Shown piece after piece: positions 1 to 8,791 of a DNA stretch of 64,000 bases. Numbering within the stretch: the first letter of the stretch is position 1; each line of letters opens with the position of its first letter. The DNA comes from CADEDH01 sp039201605 (GTDB lineage: Bacteria; Actinomycetota; Acidimicrobiia; Acidimicrobiales; SZUA-35): assembly GCA_039201605.1 (NCBI GenBank), contig JBCCRO010000028.1, positions 8,159-72,158 on the forward strand. Direction: 5' to 3'. A program made the translations under genes and the position numbers. The notes beneath the pieces are model-generated. The model saw nothing but the letters and a program-made list of their open reading frames with translations, was not told the origin of the DNA and ran no database searches.

Positions 1-322
1 AGGGCACCACGACGGGGAGCCCTTGAGCGGCGAGACCGACGGCGAGTTTCTTGGCCAGGGCGCTCTTGCCGACACCATTGGCGGCCAGGATCGCGAGCTG
101 CGCTGCTCGTTGACGGCCGGTTTGGAACCAGGTGTAGGGGTCATAGCAAGCGAGTTGCCCGGAGTCGGGGTGCACACCGAGGGGTGTGCCAATGAGGTCG
201 GGCGCGGTGGGTGTGGTGAAGGGCCACAGGTCAGCAGCGGTGGTGGTGTCGCAGATCCACTCGCGGGCGGGGCTGATGACCCCGGCTCCGCCCTTCCCGC
301 TCATGGTTGTCTCGGTGGTCAT
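1..322 (-). CDS. VirB4-like conjugation ATPase (SCO6881-type), 5' part only
   Basis: The first 107 residues are visible and the gene runs off the left edge of the window. After a Thr-rich start comes the segment CYDPYTWFQTGRQRAAQLAI (residues 58-77) and then a Walker A motif, ANGVGKS (about residues 80-86). In actinobacterial conjugative elements a DP(Y/W) segment followed by a P-loop is typical of the VirB4/TraC-like ATPase that powers the mating channel. The ATG at 322 overlaps the TGA of the upstream gene as ATGA, so the two are translationally coupled. The whole transfer cluster reads in this direction. The nucleotide-binding role is visible; the VirB4 assignment rests on the motif context and on the neighbouring SCO6880-like gene. 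Confidence 0.72.
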   Translation of the reverse strand, partial: MTTETTMSGKGGAGVISPAREWICDTTTAADLWPFTTPTAPDLIGTPLGVHPDSGQLACYDPYTWFQTGRQRAAQLAILAANGVGKSALAKKLAVGLAAQGLPVVVP

Positions 323-603
323 GGGCGGCCTGTGTGGACGTCGACAGCGATCACGGAGAGGTCGTGTGCTGCTTGGTCGACCTTGTTGGCGATCAGGGTC
401 AGGCGGGTCCTGTGGTGCTGGTCGAGGGCGTACAGGAGGTCGTCGAGGGCTTGGCGTGTGCCGCTGCGATGGCTGAGGTCGTTGCTGAGTTGGTCGTACA
501 CGTTGTCGAGGAGGCGTCGGATTCCGGGGGCGCCGTTGGTGAGGTTCGGCACCTGCGGCGCTGGCCACGCGGTCGAGCTCGTCGTGGTTGGAGTGGTGGT
601 CAT
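319..603 (-). CDS. Small transfer-operon protein of unknown function
   Basis: A 94-residue soluble protein with a Thr-rich N-terminus (MTTTPTTTSS). The rest is predicted helical, running through a LLDNVYDQLSNDLSHRSGTR segment towards VDVHTGRP. The start at 603 is chosen because GAGGAG lies about 9 bases upstream and because this ATG overlaps the stop of the upstream gene by four bases; a longer upstream reading is Arg/His-rich and non-coding in character. The 3' end overlaps the VirB4-like start by four bases. I do not recognise a family. Its position between two transfer genes suggests an accessory part of the mating apparatus, which is inference only. Confidence 0.6.
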   Translation of the reverse strand: MTTTPTTTSSTAWPAPQVPNLTNGAPGIRRLLDNVYDQLSNDLSHRSGTRQALDDLLYALDQHHRTRLTLIANKVDQAAHDLSVIAVDVHTGRP

Positions 604-857
604 CGGGTTCGGCTCCTCGGTCGGTCGTTGGCGAAGGGGTCGCTGGTGGTGCGGGCGGCGGTGATGGTGTTGGTGTGGCGGGCGTTGTCCCGGATGGCGG
701 CCAGGCCGACGATGGCGAAGGTGGCGATCCCGAGGCCGGTGAAGGTGACGGCGATCGGGAGCCGCCACCACGGACCGCTCCCAGCGCTGGTGAGGGCGAT
801 GAGGACTTCCAAGCCGGTGCCAACCACCGCAAGCAGGAGCGAAGCACGGCGTGTCAT
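600..857 (-). CDS. Small two-helix membrane protein of the transfer operon
   Basis: 85 residues with two hydrophobic segments, about residues 4-22 (ASLLLAVVGTGLEVLIAL) and 31-53 (RLPIAVTFTGLGIATFAIVG), then a basic and polar tail. Start and stop are both four-base ATGA overlaps with the neighbouring transfer genes, and AAGGGG sits upstream of the start. Small bitopic or hairpin membrane proteins are common in type IV secretion-like clusters, but I cannot assign a named family. A membrane role in the mating channel is inferred. Confidence 0.6.
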   Translation of the reverse strand: MTRRASLLLAVVGTGLEVLIALTSAGSGPWWRLPIAVTFTGLGIATFAIVGLAAIRDNARHTNTITAARTTSDPFANDRPRSRTR

Positions 858-2440
858 TGGGCCAACCCCTTTGCGAGGGGTACGGGTAGGGCGCCGGGGA
901 GGGTGGCGACCCAGATGGTCTGATGCGCCCCGTTCATGACCCGGAGATGCGGCGACAGCGGTGCAGCTGCAGCTCTGGTGCGCTCGATCGGTCCGGCCGG
1001 GTCAGCGTCGGCTGGGAGCGTGAGGGTGATGGCGAATGCGACACGTGTGAGTGCGGTGCGGCCTCGGGCGAGGGCGGTAGCGGTTGCGGTGGCGTCTTCG
1101 TCGGCGACGAGGTCGGTGGCGGAGGGGCGGCGGTCGCCGGTGAACGCGAGGCGGGTCTCGATGGCGTGGCGCATGCTCTTGGACCACGTGCGGGCCTCGA
1201 TCGCATCCACGGGCCGGAACAGCAGCGCCCACCGCACCGCCCTCGTCCCCTCGATCCCAGCAGCCAATCGCTCATGCACGGCTGGGGTGACAGCGGTGTC
1301 GGGGGCGATGCCCATGGTGAGAGAGATGGCGTCGAAGTTGTCGACGCAGTACCGGGCCCGCCGCTCCAGATGCGTAACGGGGCCGGCGCCACCGACCCCG
1401 ATCGAGATCTCGTCGGCGGTGGCGAGGTGTTCGCGTCTCGCCGGGTTGTACATCCCCGCCCACACAGTGGCCAGGTTGCGACGGTCGAGGGCGGTCACGG
1501 TCCCGGCACCGGACTCGGAGAGGGATCCGGCGAGGCGTTCGACCCGGGCGGCGAGCTCGGGGCCACCGAACCGGTTCCGAGCCCGCCCTGACGATGGGGC
1601 CCAAGAGATCGTCACCCAGGTGCGGACCCCGACCCGCCCAGTGCATTCCTTCACCACACCGGCCAACAGCTCGGCCGCTTGCTTGCGGCCAGCATCGGCG
1701 CCGTCGGTAGCGATCAGGTCCCGCAGGTGGTCTCGGGCCGGTGTCCGGAGCGTGGGGGCTGCTTCGGACACGACCTGGATGCCGGCCAGGTCGGGCTCGT
1801 CGGCCATGGCGGCAAGCCACCGATCCCACGCAGTAGTGCGCGCCGCGATGTCATCGGCGTCGGCCAGGCCGGCGCCATCGGGTCGGCACTCCAGCACGAT
1901 CGAGGCGGTGTTGGCCTTGGGGTGATGCACCACGGCGAACGCCTCACCCGGCTCGGGCTCAACTCCGCTGCGGTCGTCGTCCTGGTCCTCGCCAGCGTCG
2001 ACGTCGCCAGCCTCGGTGCCGTCGAGGTCGGTATCGAGGTGGAAGGGGAGTTGGGTGACGGAGACCTGGTTGAGGAGGCCCGGGAGCTGGGTGGCCTCGA
2101 CGTGGTCGGTGGAGAGCCACCAAGGGGCGGAGTAGAGGGCCCGACCCGAGTATCGATGCAGCAGCCACTTGGCCTCGTCGAACAGCCGGTTGTAGAGGCT
2201 GCGGTCCCACCGGTCCCGGGCCATGAACGGCCCGACCACGCACGCCACCACCGCCGTCACGACGGTGACACGGGGGAGTTTGTCTTGGGGTGGGATGAAG
2301 GCCACGAAGATGACGAACAGCCCGATGATGGCCACGATGGACCCAGTGCGGCCAAGGCCGTAGAGGTACTCGGCGTCGGGGTCGTGCCACAGCCCGAGCC
2401 CCCGCTCGGCTTCACGGCCCGGGGTGGTATTGGTTGTCAT
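854..2440 (-). CDS. SCO6880-like conjugative transfer membrane protein
   Basis: 528 residues from the ATG at 2440, which overlaps the upstream stop; the reading upstream of this ATG is Pro/Arg-rich noise. After a short N-terminus (GREAERGLGLW) come two transmembrane helices, about residues 30-48 (IVAIIGLFVIFVAF) and 56-75 (VTVVTAVVACVVGPFMA), and then a large soluble domain. This architecture, and its place between a TrbL-like gene and a VirB4-like ATPase, match the SCO6880 family of actinobacterial conjugative elements (usually around 490-500 residues). The domain has an acidic insert (DLDGTEAGDVDAGEDQDDD) near residues 130-150. Family members are thought to be structural parts of the type IV secretion-like channel; the exact role is not known. 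Confidence 0.72.
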   Translation of the reverse strand: MTTNTTPGREAERGLGLWHDPDAEYLYGLGRTGSIVAIIGLFVIFVAFIPPQDKLPRVTVVTAVVACVVGPFMARDRWDRSLYNRLFDEAKWLLHRYSGRALYSAPWWLSTDHVEATQLPGLLNQVSVTQLPFHLDTDLDGTEAGDVDAGEDQDDDRSGVEPEPGEAFAVVHHPKANTASIVLECRPDGAGLADADDIAARTTAWDRWLAAMADEPDLAGIQVVSEAAPTLRTPARDHLRDLIATDGADAGRKQAAELLAGVVKECTGRVGVRTWVTISWAPSSGRARNRFGGPELAARVERLAGSLSESGAGTVTALDRRNLATVWAGMYNPARREHLATADEISIGVGGAGPVTHLERRARYCVDNFDAISLTMGIAPDTAVTPAVHERLAAGIEGTRAVRWALLFRPVDAIEARTWSKSMRHAIETRLAFTGDRRPSATDLVADEDATATATALARGRTALTRVAFAITLTLPADADPAGPIERTRAAAAPLSPHLRVMNGAHQTIWVATLPGALPVPLAKGLAQ

Positions 2441-2751
2441 GGGCGGTCCTCCAGCTCGGTCTTGATGGTCTGTTGGTGGTGGACCAGGAGTGCCTTGATG
2501 GCGTCGGCTTGGCTGGTATGGCCGGTGTCGATAGGGGTGGTCTCCCACCAGGGCGTGTTGGGGCGTGGGGAGTCCCGGTATCGGGGGTGCCAGAGGGTGG
2601 GGAGTGCGTCGAGCCGGTCGACGCACCCGAGGAGGACACCGACAAGGAGGCCTCTGCGGTCCGTTACCTCGACGAGGTAGGTGAGGTCGGTGCCGGGGTC
2701 GAACTCGTCCAGCGGGTCGTGGCCGTCGCTGGGTGTGGTTGATGTGGTCAT
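2437..2751 (-). CDS. Small conserved transfer-operon protein
   Basis: A 104-residue soluble protein. The start at 2751 is set by AAGGAG about 8 bases upstream and by a one-base TGATG overlap with the upstream TrbL-like gene. The sequence has a short beta-rich centre (LTYLVEVTDRRGLLVGVLLG) and a helical C-terminus (QADAIKALLVHHQQTIKTEL). Its stop overlaps the start of the SCO6880-like gene by four bases. No family recognised; its fixed position suggests an accessory or regulatory subunit of the same complex. Confidence 0.6.
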   Translation of the reverse strand: MTTSTTPSDGHDPLDEFDPGTDLTYLVEVTDRRGLLVGVLLGCVDRLDALPTLWHPRYRDSPRPNTPWWETTPIDTGHTSQADAIKALLVHHQQTIKTELEDRP

Positions 2752-3788
2752 CAGTCTGAACTCCTTGCGGCGAGGGCGACCCCGTTGAAGGCCACGGCAA
2801 CAACGAGGGCAGCCAGGGCCCACCAGGTGGCGGCGCCGACGTCGGGCAGTGCGGTGAAGGATTTGCCCAGCGCCAGGGCGGCGATGGGGGGCCACAGGAC
2901 GTTGGCGGCGATCAGTGCGGTGACGATGGGCAGCAGGTGCCGAAACGTGCGAGAGATCGACACTGCGGCAGCCAGGGGCCAGACGGCGATGAGGATGGCG
3001 ACGAGGAACTGTTGGAACTCGAGCGCCACTTTGACGAGGGGGATGACGACGGCGGCGACGGCTCCGGTGTAGAGGTTCGCCCCGGACACATCCGGCCCGT
3101 CTTCGCCGACGGTGGCCTCAACCGCGAGGCCGGTGAGTTCACCGGAGGCTTCGATAGCGAACAGCCCGACGACGACCCCGAACGAGGCGATCAGTACATA
3201 GCGGATGGTGGCTGCGCTCAACCAGCCCAACCGGGCCGAGAGCTTGCGGCGGGGTACGAGCATGGCGAACAGCACCGTGGTGGCGATGATGGCGAACGCG
3301 ACATGGGCGGCGATGATGTGGATCGAGACCTCGATCCCACCCAGTGCGAGACCGACGGGGGCGCCGGCGAAGGCGAGGGTGTCGGCCAGGTCCCCGAACG
3401 CTGTGCCGGCGAGATCGGCGCCGGCCTCGTTGAGGGCAGAGATACCGGGCCCGAACACCACATCTCCGGCCACGTCGGTAGCGAGGTCGACGGGGTCGCT
3501 GGTGGCGACATCGATCCCGCCTTCGACCACATCGCCGGGCGCTCCAGCAACGGTCTCGGCCCCCTCGAGGACGGTTTCGCCGATGTCGACAGCGGTTTCG
3601 GCGGTGGCGGTGGCGGCGTCCTCGACCGGGTCGGGGATGAGGGCGTCGAGGATGCCCTCGGCTGTGCTGCTCCCCTCCTCGTCAGTGGCGGCATCGGTGA
3701 CGCCATCTCCTGGGGCGTCGGGGACGGTCTCGGGAGTGGTGGTGTCGGTCTGGTCGTCGGGTGCCTGGCGCTGGGTGAGGAGTGTCAT
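2751..3788 (-). CDS. TrbL/VirB6-like polytopic membrane protein
   Basis: 345 residues from the ATG at 3788 (TGATG overlap with the preceding gene). Residues 1-110 are soluble, acidic and Ala/Thr/Val-rich. The remainder has about seven hydrophobic segments, among them IIAAHVAFAIIATTVLFAML, IRYVLIASFGVVVGLFAI, FLVAILIAVWPLAAAVSI and TWWALAALVVAVAFNGVALA. A long soluble N-terminus followed by a polytopic domain, next to SCO6880- and VirB4-like genes, fits the TrbL/VirB6 channel component of actinobacterial conjugation systems. The topology is visible; the family assignment is inference from topology and context. Confidence 0.65.
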   Translation of the reverse strand: MTLLTQRQAPDDQTDTTTPETVPDAPGDGVTDAATDEEGSSTAEGILDALIPDPVEDAATATAETAVDIGETVLEGAETVAGAPGDVVEGGIDVATSDPVDLATDVAGDVVFGPGISALNEAGADLAGTAFGDLADTLAFAGAPVGLALGGIEVSIHIIAAHVAFAIIATTVLFAMLVPRRKLSARLGWLSAATIRYVLIASFGVVVGLFAIEASGELTGLAVEATVGEDGPDVSGANLYTGAVAAVVIPLVKVALEFQQFLVAILIAVWPLAAAVSISRTFRHLLPIVTALIAANVLWPPIAALALGKSFTALPDVGAATWWALAALVVAVAFNGVALAARSSD

Positions 3789-4582
3789 CAGCCGGCTCCT
3801 TCGCCGAAGGGGGCGTAGGCGGTGCCGGCTTCGGCAGGTTCGTGGATACCGGGGGCGCCGTTGTTGAGGTAGGCCAACTGCCAGCGCCCCTGCTCCCAGA
3901 CCATGCGGGTCTGCGTCACCCAGAGAGGCCCGTTGTCGCAGCGGTGGAAGATCCACACCCAGAACGGATCCGGGCGTGACCACCCGACCGGCTCACACAC
4001 ATGGTTGATCGCAGCCGGGTCTTGGCTGCCGCCGTGGCGCTCGAGGCGGGCCTGGCGGCCGGGGGTGTCGGTGGCGATAGACGGGATCCACTCAGGGGCG
4101 AGCTGATCGATATAGAGGGCGTGCGCAGCGACCACTGCAGCCCCGAAATCGGTCTCCGGTGCACACACCGGAGGCTGGCCGGGTTGGTTGGCCGGCCACC
4201 CGTTGGCATAGGGCAACCAGACACCCGACTCCGGCTCGCCCCAGAGTTTCCACTCGATCCCGTACCCGCCAGGGGTCGGGTCACACGGAACACTGAAATC
4301 GGCAGCGTCGGGCGGCAACGTCGGCACAGCAGACGGCGGCGCTTCACCCTCGCCGAACGTGACCGTCACCGTCCCCAAACCCGAGCCCGGGACTGTGGTC
4401 GACGGTGAAACGGCCTCGGCCTCCGCAACAGCTGCGCTCGCCGGGTTGGTAGTGGGGGCGGTACCCCCGCCTGCGACAGCGGCGTCGTCACTGCCGTTGC
4501 GGGCGAGGGTGAGCCAGAGGCCGACGATGACACAGAGGCCACCGACGAGGCCCAGGATCAGGCTGGGGATCTTGGCGTCCAA
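3788..4582 (-). CDS. Membrane-anchored conjugal transfer protein with extracytoplasmic domain
   Basis: About 264 residues from a TTG at 4582, chosen because GGGGAGGG lies upstream and the product then begins directly before one N-terminal transmembrane segment (IPSLILGLVGGLCVIVGLWL). A Pro/Ser/Thr-rich linker follows to about residue 80, then a Trp-rich globular domain holding several cysteines (VPCDPTPGGYG, PVCAPETDFG, NHVCEPVG, FHRCDNGPLW). Such proteins are common in actinobacterial transfer operons, where the outer domain may take part in the cell-wall-crossing channel. An upstream start cannot be excluded, because the frame stays open to 4726. The stop overlaps the next gene as TGATG. 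Confidence 0.6.
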   Translation of the reverse strand: MDAKIPSLILGLVGGLCVIVGLWLTLARNGSDDAAVAGGGTAPTTNPASAAVAEAEAVSPSTTVPGSGLGTVTVTFGEGEAPPSAVPTLPPDAADFSVPCDPTPGGYGIEWKLWGEPESGVWLPYANGWPANQPGQPPVCAPETDFGAAVVAAHALYIDQLAPEWIPSIATDTPGRQARLERHGGSQDPAAINHVCEPVGWSRPDPFWVWIFHRCDNGPLWVTQTRMVWEQGRWQLAYLNNGAPGIHEPAEAGTAYAPFGEGAG

Positions 4583-4587
4583 GGCAA

Positions 4588-4935
4588 TCAGCCCTCCCCG
4601 TCGTCGGCGGGTGCCTCGGCCGCCGGCGGTGTCCCGCCTCCACAGCCGAGGTTCACGCCGAAGGCGTTGAGCAGGATCGGAAGGGAGCCGAGAGCGAGGG
4701 CGGCGATGAGGAGTCCGGCCATCCACCCGGGGAGCTTGGAGAGCTGCTTTTTGGACACCATCGATACGAGCAGGAGGGCTGCGCCGATGATGAACACGAT
4801 GTAGCCGGCGGCACCGTTGAGGTAGTTGAAATAGGTCTGGGTGGCGTCGGCCACGAAGGGGATCTCTTCGCAGCCATCGGCGGTGATCTGGCCAAGGAGG
4901 CCGAGGACGTTGGTGGTGTGGTCGTGGGGATTCAT
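4588..4935 (-). CDS. Small two-helix membrane protein, VirB2/TrbC-like in layout
   Basis: 115 residues. It has two hydrophobic helices, about 43-60 (GAAGYIVFIIGAALLLVS) and 70-88 (GWMAGLLIAALALGSLPILL), joined by a short basic loop (KKQLSKLPG). The C-terminal tail is Gly/Ala/Glu-rich. GGAGG lies 10-15 bases before the ATG, and the start overlaps the preceding gene's stop as ATGA. Size, two helices and basic loop resemble pilin-like VirB2/TrbC subunits, but the resemblance is architectural only. Confidence 0.6.
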   Translation of the reverse strand: MNPHDHTTNVLGLLGQITADGCEEIPFVADATQTYFNYLNGAAGYIVFIIGAALLLVSMVSKKQLSKLPGWMAGLLIAALALGSLPILLNAFGVNLGCGGGTPPAAEAPADDGEG

Positions 4936-5120
4936 GGGTTCGTTGTTCCTCCAGGAACGGCAGTGGTCGGGTCGGGGCCGGGGTCGGCGATCGTGGTCGT
5001 CGGTCCGTCTTCGTTGGTGGTGTGGTTGGTGCAGAGGCCGCCGTATTCGCTGGCGATGCCGATGCCGAACACCAGCACCACGGCGAGGACGACGGTTGCG
5101 GTTACGTACTTCTCGGGCAT
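4932..5120 (-). CDS. 62-residue single-helix transfer-operon protein
   Basis: Starts at the ATG at 5120 (MPEKYVTATVVLAVVLVFGI); the upstream reading is basic and not credible. One transmembrane helix (residues 6-24) is followed by a Thr/Pro-rich outer tail with a single cysteine (GGLCTN). The stop overlaps the next start by four bases. No family recognised. Confidence 0.5.
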   Translation of the reverse strand: MPEKYVTATVVLAVVLVFGIGIASEYGGLCTNHTTNEDGPTTTIADPGPDPTTAVPGGTTNP

Positions 5121-5128
5121 GGGATTGG

Positions 5129-5311
5129 TCAGGCTCCTTGGGTTTGACGGATGACGAACAACACGACGATCACGGACACACAGGCCCACCCGGTTGGGGT
5201 GAGGCGAGCGAGCAGGCCGACGGCGGCCCGGAGGGCAGAGGTCGATGCCCGGGCCGCTGCGGTGAGGGCGGTTGAGGCGATGCGTGTGGCGTGGTGGCGG
5301 GTAGGGCTCAT
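5129..5311 (-). CDS. 60-residue single-helix transfer-operon protein
   Basis: Starts at the ATG at 5311, which overlaps the upstream M15 peptidase stop as ATGA. The N-terminal half is basic and amphipathic (SPTRHHATRIASTALTAAAR); the C-terminal half is a membrane helix (GWACVSVIVVLFVI). No family recognised. The overlap and position support it as a real member of the transfer operon. Confidence 0.5.
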   Translation of the reverse strand: MSPTRHHATRIASTALTAAARASTSALRAAVGLLARLTPTGWACVSVIVVLFVIRQTQGA

Positions 5312-5898
5312 TTGCCGTTCACGCTCCAGTGCCACGGCTCAGAGGGGAGGTTGTAGAGCCCGAACGTGGCGGCGTTGTTGGCCAACCAGATGAACGCCAC
5401 CGATGACCGGGACGTGATCGAGGACCCGCGGTAGGTGAAGTCGATGGCCAGGCCGGACTCGTGGTTGGAGAACCCAGGCCGTGCGGTCGGGATCCGACAC
5501 GCAGAGGCCGGTGCCCACTGGGACGGGTCCTCGTTGGCGGAGTGTGTCCACGAGCCGTCGTTGGGACAGCCGTTAATCCGGCGGAGCTCGTGCTGGCGGA
5601 TGTGTGACCGCCACCCGAACCCGCCGAGCACGATCCCGTCCGCCTCGGCGGCGGCCAGGAGTCCGGCCACGTCATCGGCGATCGAGGCATGCACCTCGAT
5701 GCCGGACACGTTGACGATGTCGTCCTCGGACACGATCCCGGTCACGTCGCCTCGGCTGCCGACGATGAGTTGTCCGGGCCCGGCCGCTACCTCACCGTCC
5801 GGTGCGGTAGCGGCGGTGGCCACCAGGCCACCGATGGCGATGATGAGACCGATGGCGATGGCGAACATCGACCCGCCACACCCAAGAGCGAACCTCAC
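5308..5898 (-). CDS. M15 (VanY/D-Ala-D-Ala carboxypeptidase-like) cell-wall peptidase of the transfer operon
   Basis: 196 residues from a GTG at 5898. The start is supported by a GTGA overlap with the upstream gene and because it places a membrane or signal helix (FAIAIGLIIAIGGLVAT) at the N-terminus. The M15 signature is intact: the GWRS motif, the zinc ligands in SNHESGLAIDF (His and Asp) and EPWHWS (His). Two cysteines (NGCPND and SACRIP) may form a disulfide. In a conjugation operon this enzyme plausibly trims peptidoglycan so the channel can cross the wall, as VirB1-type hydrolases do. The fold is clear; the role in transfer is inferred from context. Confidence 0.78.
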   Translation of the reverse strand: MRFALGCGGSMFAIAIGLIIAIGGLVATAATAPDGEVAAGPGQLIVGSRGDVTGIVSEDDIVNVSGIEVHASIADDVAGLLAAAEADGIVLGGFGWRSHIRQHELRRINGCPNDGSWTHSANEDPSQWAPASACRIPTARPGFSNHESGLAIDFTYRGSSITSRSSVAFIWLANNAATFGLYNLPSEPWHWSVNGK

Positions 5899-6221
5899 CG
5901 CCAACACCCCCAGTCCCCCTGATCGGGCGAGCGCTCGTCGAGGGTGGGCGGGGCCCACGACACCGCCGCGGATGCAGCAGTCGGGGCCGGCGGGTTGGGC
6001 GTGTAGCGGGTCGGTGTCGCAGGCCCCCAAAGGAGCTGTTTCGGGTTGTTTCGCCGGTTTCGGGGGGTGCGGGTGTTGCCGCTACAAACGCACGCTTCGG
6101 GGCTGTGGCCAGGGAGAACGGGTGTAGCGGGACGTGTTGCGGCTTGTAGCGCCGACGCTACTTTTCGTGCCTGCGCTACAACCCAGCGACACCCCAGCAA
6201 CACGAAGATGACTCGGATCAC
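5895..6221 (-). CDS. Small basic protein between the coupling ATPase and the M15 peptidase
   Basis: 108 residues with a hydrophobic N-terminus (MIRVIFVLLGCRWVVAQA) followed by an Arg/Thr/Pro-rich, probably disordered remainder. The ATG overlaps the coupling-protein stop by four bases and its own stop overlaps the GTG of the peptidase as GTGA, which is the main evidence that it is translated. No family recognised. The N-terminus could act as a membrane anchor. Confidence 0.45.
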   Translation of the reverse strand: MIRVIFVLLGCRWVVAQARKVASALQAATRPATPVLPGHSPEACVCSGNTRTPRNRRNNPKQLLWGPATPTRYTPNPPAPTAASAAVSWAPPTLDERSPDQGDWGCWR

Positions 6222-8791
6222 AGCTGGTTCTCCCCATCGTCGGGGCGACGCCGGGGAGGCCGACCGGATCGGCTACCCGGGCCTTCTCCGAGGCCCTCAT
6301 CGGTTGTGTCGGGGTGCTGGTCGAGGGGGTCCTCGTCATCCGGGTCGAACCACTCGTCATCGACCAGCGCCAACTCGTCGTCAACGACGCCTGCATCGAC
6401 CCAGTCCGGCTCGCTGTGACCGGCCACGGCATCGTCTTCGCCCGTCCGCTGTCCGCCGAGGCTGTCCGGTCCCGAGCGGCCATTGGATGCCGACTGATGG
6501 AGGCTGGTGTCCGGCCGATGTTCGGTCTCGGCTGTGTTGCTGTCCGCTGCGTTGGGTCCGGTGTCCGCCCAGTCGTCGGCGAGGATGTCCGGGTCGGTCA
6601 GGCGGTCGTGTCCGGGGGCGGTCGTGGCCTGGGCGATGGCGTGCCACTTGACGCCCTTGCGGACACCGGACGGCTTGCCCTTGAGGGGACGGAACGTTGA
6701 GCGGACATTGGCCGCCTCGATGCCGTGGCGGGCGAGCTGGCCGGATAGGGCCTCGACCGCGCGCTTCACGTCCGCCGGAACGCCGGCGGCCAGGTCACCG
6801 ACGGCCGGGTACTCACCGGGCATGTCCACATGCAGGACATGGACCAGCTCGACCCACTGCAACGCCTTGGTGGACTTCGGCCACACTCGGGCCACTCGCT
6901 CGAGGGTGGACTCAGTGTTGTCATCGACCGGGCCCTCACAGGCGGCCATGCCGGTCAGGCGGCCCGTCCGGTGGCGCATGAGGCGGAGGCGTTCGATCTC
7001 GTCTTGCAGCTCGCCGGTGTCGGGGTCGAGGTAGTAGGCCTTCACGATCCGGATGTCCTTGCCCGACCCGAAGTAGGAGATCCCGACGTCTTCTCGGGTG
7101 AGCTCATCGGCCCGGAACCCGGCCCCGTACTTCCCGGACCCGAGCACGAGGTCGACCTGCACATGGCCCTGGACGGCGTAGCAGTGCCGCCACGTACACA
7201 TGTCCGCAATCGGCAGGGTCGCCTTCTTGACCTCCTGAGTGCCGGCGACGACGGTGATGGCCACCGCCCGGCCCTTCTTCACCAGCCGGGAGATGAGCCG
7301 CAGATACTCCTTGGCCTGATCGGCGAACTCGAACGCCTCCTGGGTCTCGTCCAGGAAGATCACGATCGGGTGCAGATCCAACTGCCGGATCGAGGCCAGG
7401 CGATCGTTGGTCTTCGGCGACCGCATGTTCTCCGGCAGCCCCTTGAGGGTGCGGAACCGGGCGTCCATCCGCCGATTCAGCTCAACCAGATCGGCGAGGA
7501 CCGCACGGTGGTCCTCGGCGTCAGACCCGGAGCGGTAGAAGTGGGCGATCGGCTTGAAGGGCTCCCAATCGATGCCGCCCTTCAGATCGTAGAAATGCAG
7601 CTCGACCCGGGCATCGGCAGCATGGGCGGCGGCGTCGTTGATCAACCCGACGGTCTTCCCCGAGCCCATCACCCCGCCCGTCACCGACGACGCGTAGGCC
7701 TTCCGAGCGGTGACCGGCTCGCCGAGTTCGTCGACGCCGACTGGGACTTGGTCGGTGAAGTAGTTGAACGTCTTGCCCTTGAGGGGCCACGGCGGGGTCT
7801 TGGTGCGGCGCAGGCTCTTGCGGGTGACGACCATGCGCAGCCACCCCGCCGATTCCTCCGAATCCGACGACAACCACACGCAGTTGATCGGGTGTTCGAT
7901 CGCAGCGGCGAACGCAGCCCTCGACGAGATCACCGTCTCGGCCTGGACGCCGAGCACGACGATGGCTTCCCAACCGGTGCGGGTACGGGCCGGGGGCTGG
8001 AGCACCTTCGGCCCGCTGCCGTCCTTCGGGAGGCCGCCGGCAGCGGCCAGGCCCTTCATCATCAACGACTCGTCAAAGACCGGGCGCTTCGTCGAGCGCA
8101 CCGGCAGCCGCTCGATCACCCGCTGGTCGCCCCTCGGGCTGCCAATCCACCCCAACACCAGCAACCCCGCCAGGAGCGCCGCTGCGCTCAGTACGGGGAA
8201 GGTCAGGGCGATCGCCAGGCCGGTCGGTGCACCGAACAAGATGGCGAGGGCGGAGAACCCGACCCGGTACTGCACCTGCTTGATGTGCAGCTTCCGGAGC
8301 TTGGTCACGTCACCCCGACCAGTCGTGTTCATCGTCGACCGGTCATCGGCATAGGCCGTGCGCCGAAACGCCCACTCCGCCCACCACGCCATCACCCGCC
8401 CCGCTCCTACCGGAGAACGGAGCAGTAGCCGGGCGAGGTAGCGGGGTAGGCGCCGGCCGTGGAAACCAGCCCAATCTCGGACCGAGTCGAACCGGCCCAA
8501 CAGGCCCGCTCGTTCGCTCGGGTTCTTCAGCTCCTCGAGCTCGGCGTTGGTGGCGACCTGGCCGTCAATCACCAGCCACGATTGACCAGCATCGTCGCTG
8601 TCGTCGTCGAGGATGTCGACGACCGGCGCTGCACCCGAGGGTGTCGCGCCGGCCACAGACTCCACCGGATGTGTCGCAGGCTTGGTCGGTGCGGGCGGCT
8701 CGTGGTGGAGGTCGGGCACCGGGACCAGGTGCCGGCGCTCGCCCGCACCGTCGTCGTCGGCGTCGTGGTGGTTGTTCATCTTGTCGGTCAC
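6218..8791 (-). CDS. FtsK/SpoIIIE-domain DNA-translocating coupling ATPase of the conjugative element
   Basis: 857 residues. The N-terminus (1-130) is acidic and disordered. Hydrophobic segments lie near 175-220 (FSALAILFGAPTGLAIAL and AALLAGLLVLGWIG). The motor domain has Walker A GVMGSGKTVGL (about residue 370) and Walker B HPIVIFLDE (about residue 475), with an arginine-rich motif in LISRLVKKGRAVAITVVAG and a TQE segment after it. The C-terminal 150 residues are acidic and Ser/Thr-rich. In actinobacterial integrative elements such proteins move the DNA, either as TraB-like double-stranded-DNA pumps or as coupling proteins of a type IV-like channel. The VirB4- and SCO6880-like neighbours here favour the latter. 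Both ends overlap neighbours by four bases. Confidence 0.82.
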   Translation of the reverse strand: MTDKMNNHHDADDDGAGERRHLVPVPDLHHEPPAPTKPATHPVESVAGATPSGAAPVVDILDDDSDDAGQSWLVIDGQVATNAELEELKNPSERAGLLGRFDSVRDWAGFHGRRLPRYLARLLLRSPVGAGRVMAWWAEWAFRRTAYADDRSTMNTTGRGDVTKLRKLHIKQVQYRVGFSALAILFGAPTGLAIALTFPVLSAAALLAGLLVLGWIGSPRGDQRVIERLPVRSTKRPVFDESLMMKGLAAAGGLPKDGSGPKVLQPPARTRTGWEAIVVLGVQAETVISSRAAFAAAIEHPINCVWLSSDSEESAGWLRMVVTRKSLRRTKTPPWPLKGKTFNYFTDQVPVGVDELGEPVTARKAYASSVTGGVMGSGKTVGLINDAAAHAADARVELHFYDLKGGIDWEPFKPIAHFYRSGSDAEDHRAVLADLVELNRRMDARFRTLKGLPENMRSPKTNDRLASIRQLDLHPIVIFLDETQEAFEFADQAKEYLRLISRLVKKGRAVAITVVAGTQEVKKATLPIADMCTWRHCYAVQGHVQVDLVLGSGKYGAGFRADELTREDVGISYFGSGKDIRIVKAYYLDPDTGELQDEIERLRLMRHRTGRLTGMAACEGPVDDNTESTLERVARVWPKSTKALQWVELVHVLHVDMPGEYPAVGDLAAGVPADVKRAVEALSGQLARHGIEAANVRSTFRPLKGKPSGVRKGVKWHAIAQATTAPGHDRLTDPDILADDWADTGPNAADSNTAETEHRPDTSLHQSASNGRSGPDSLGGQRTGEDDAVAGHSEPDWVDAGVVDDELALVDDEWFDPDDEDPLDQHPDTTDEGLGEGPGSRSGRPPRRRPDDGENQL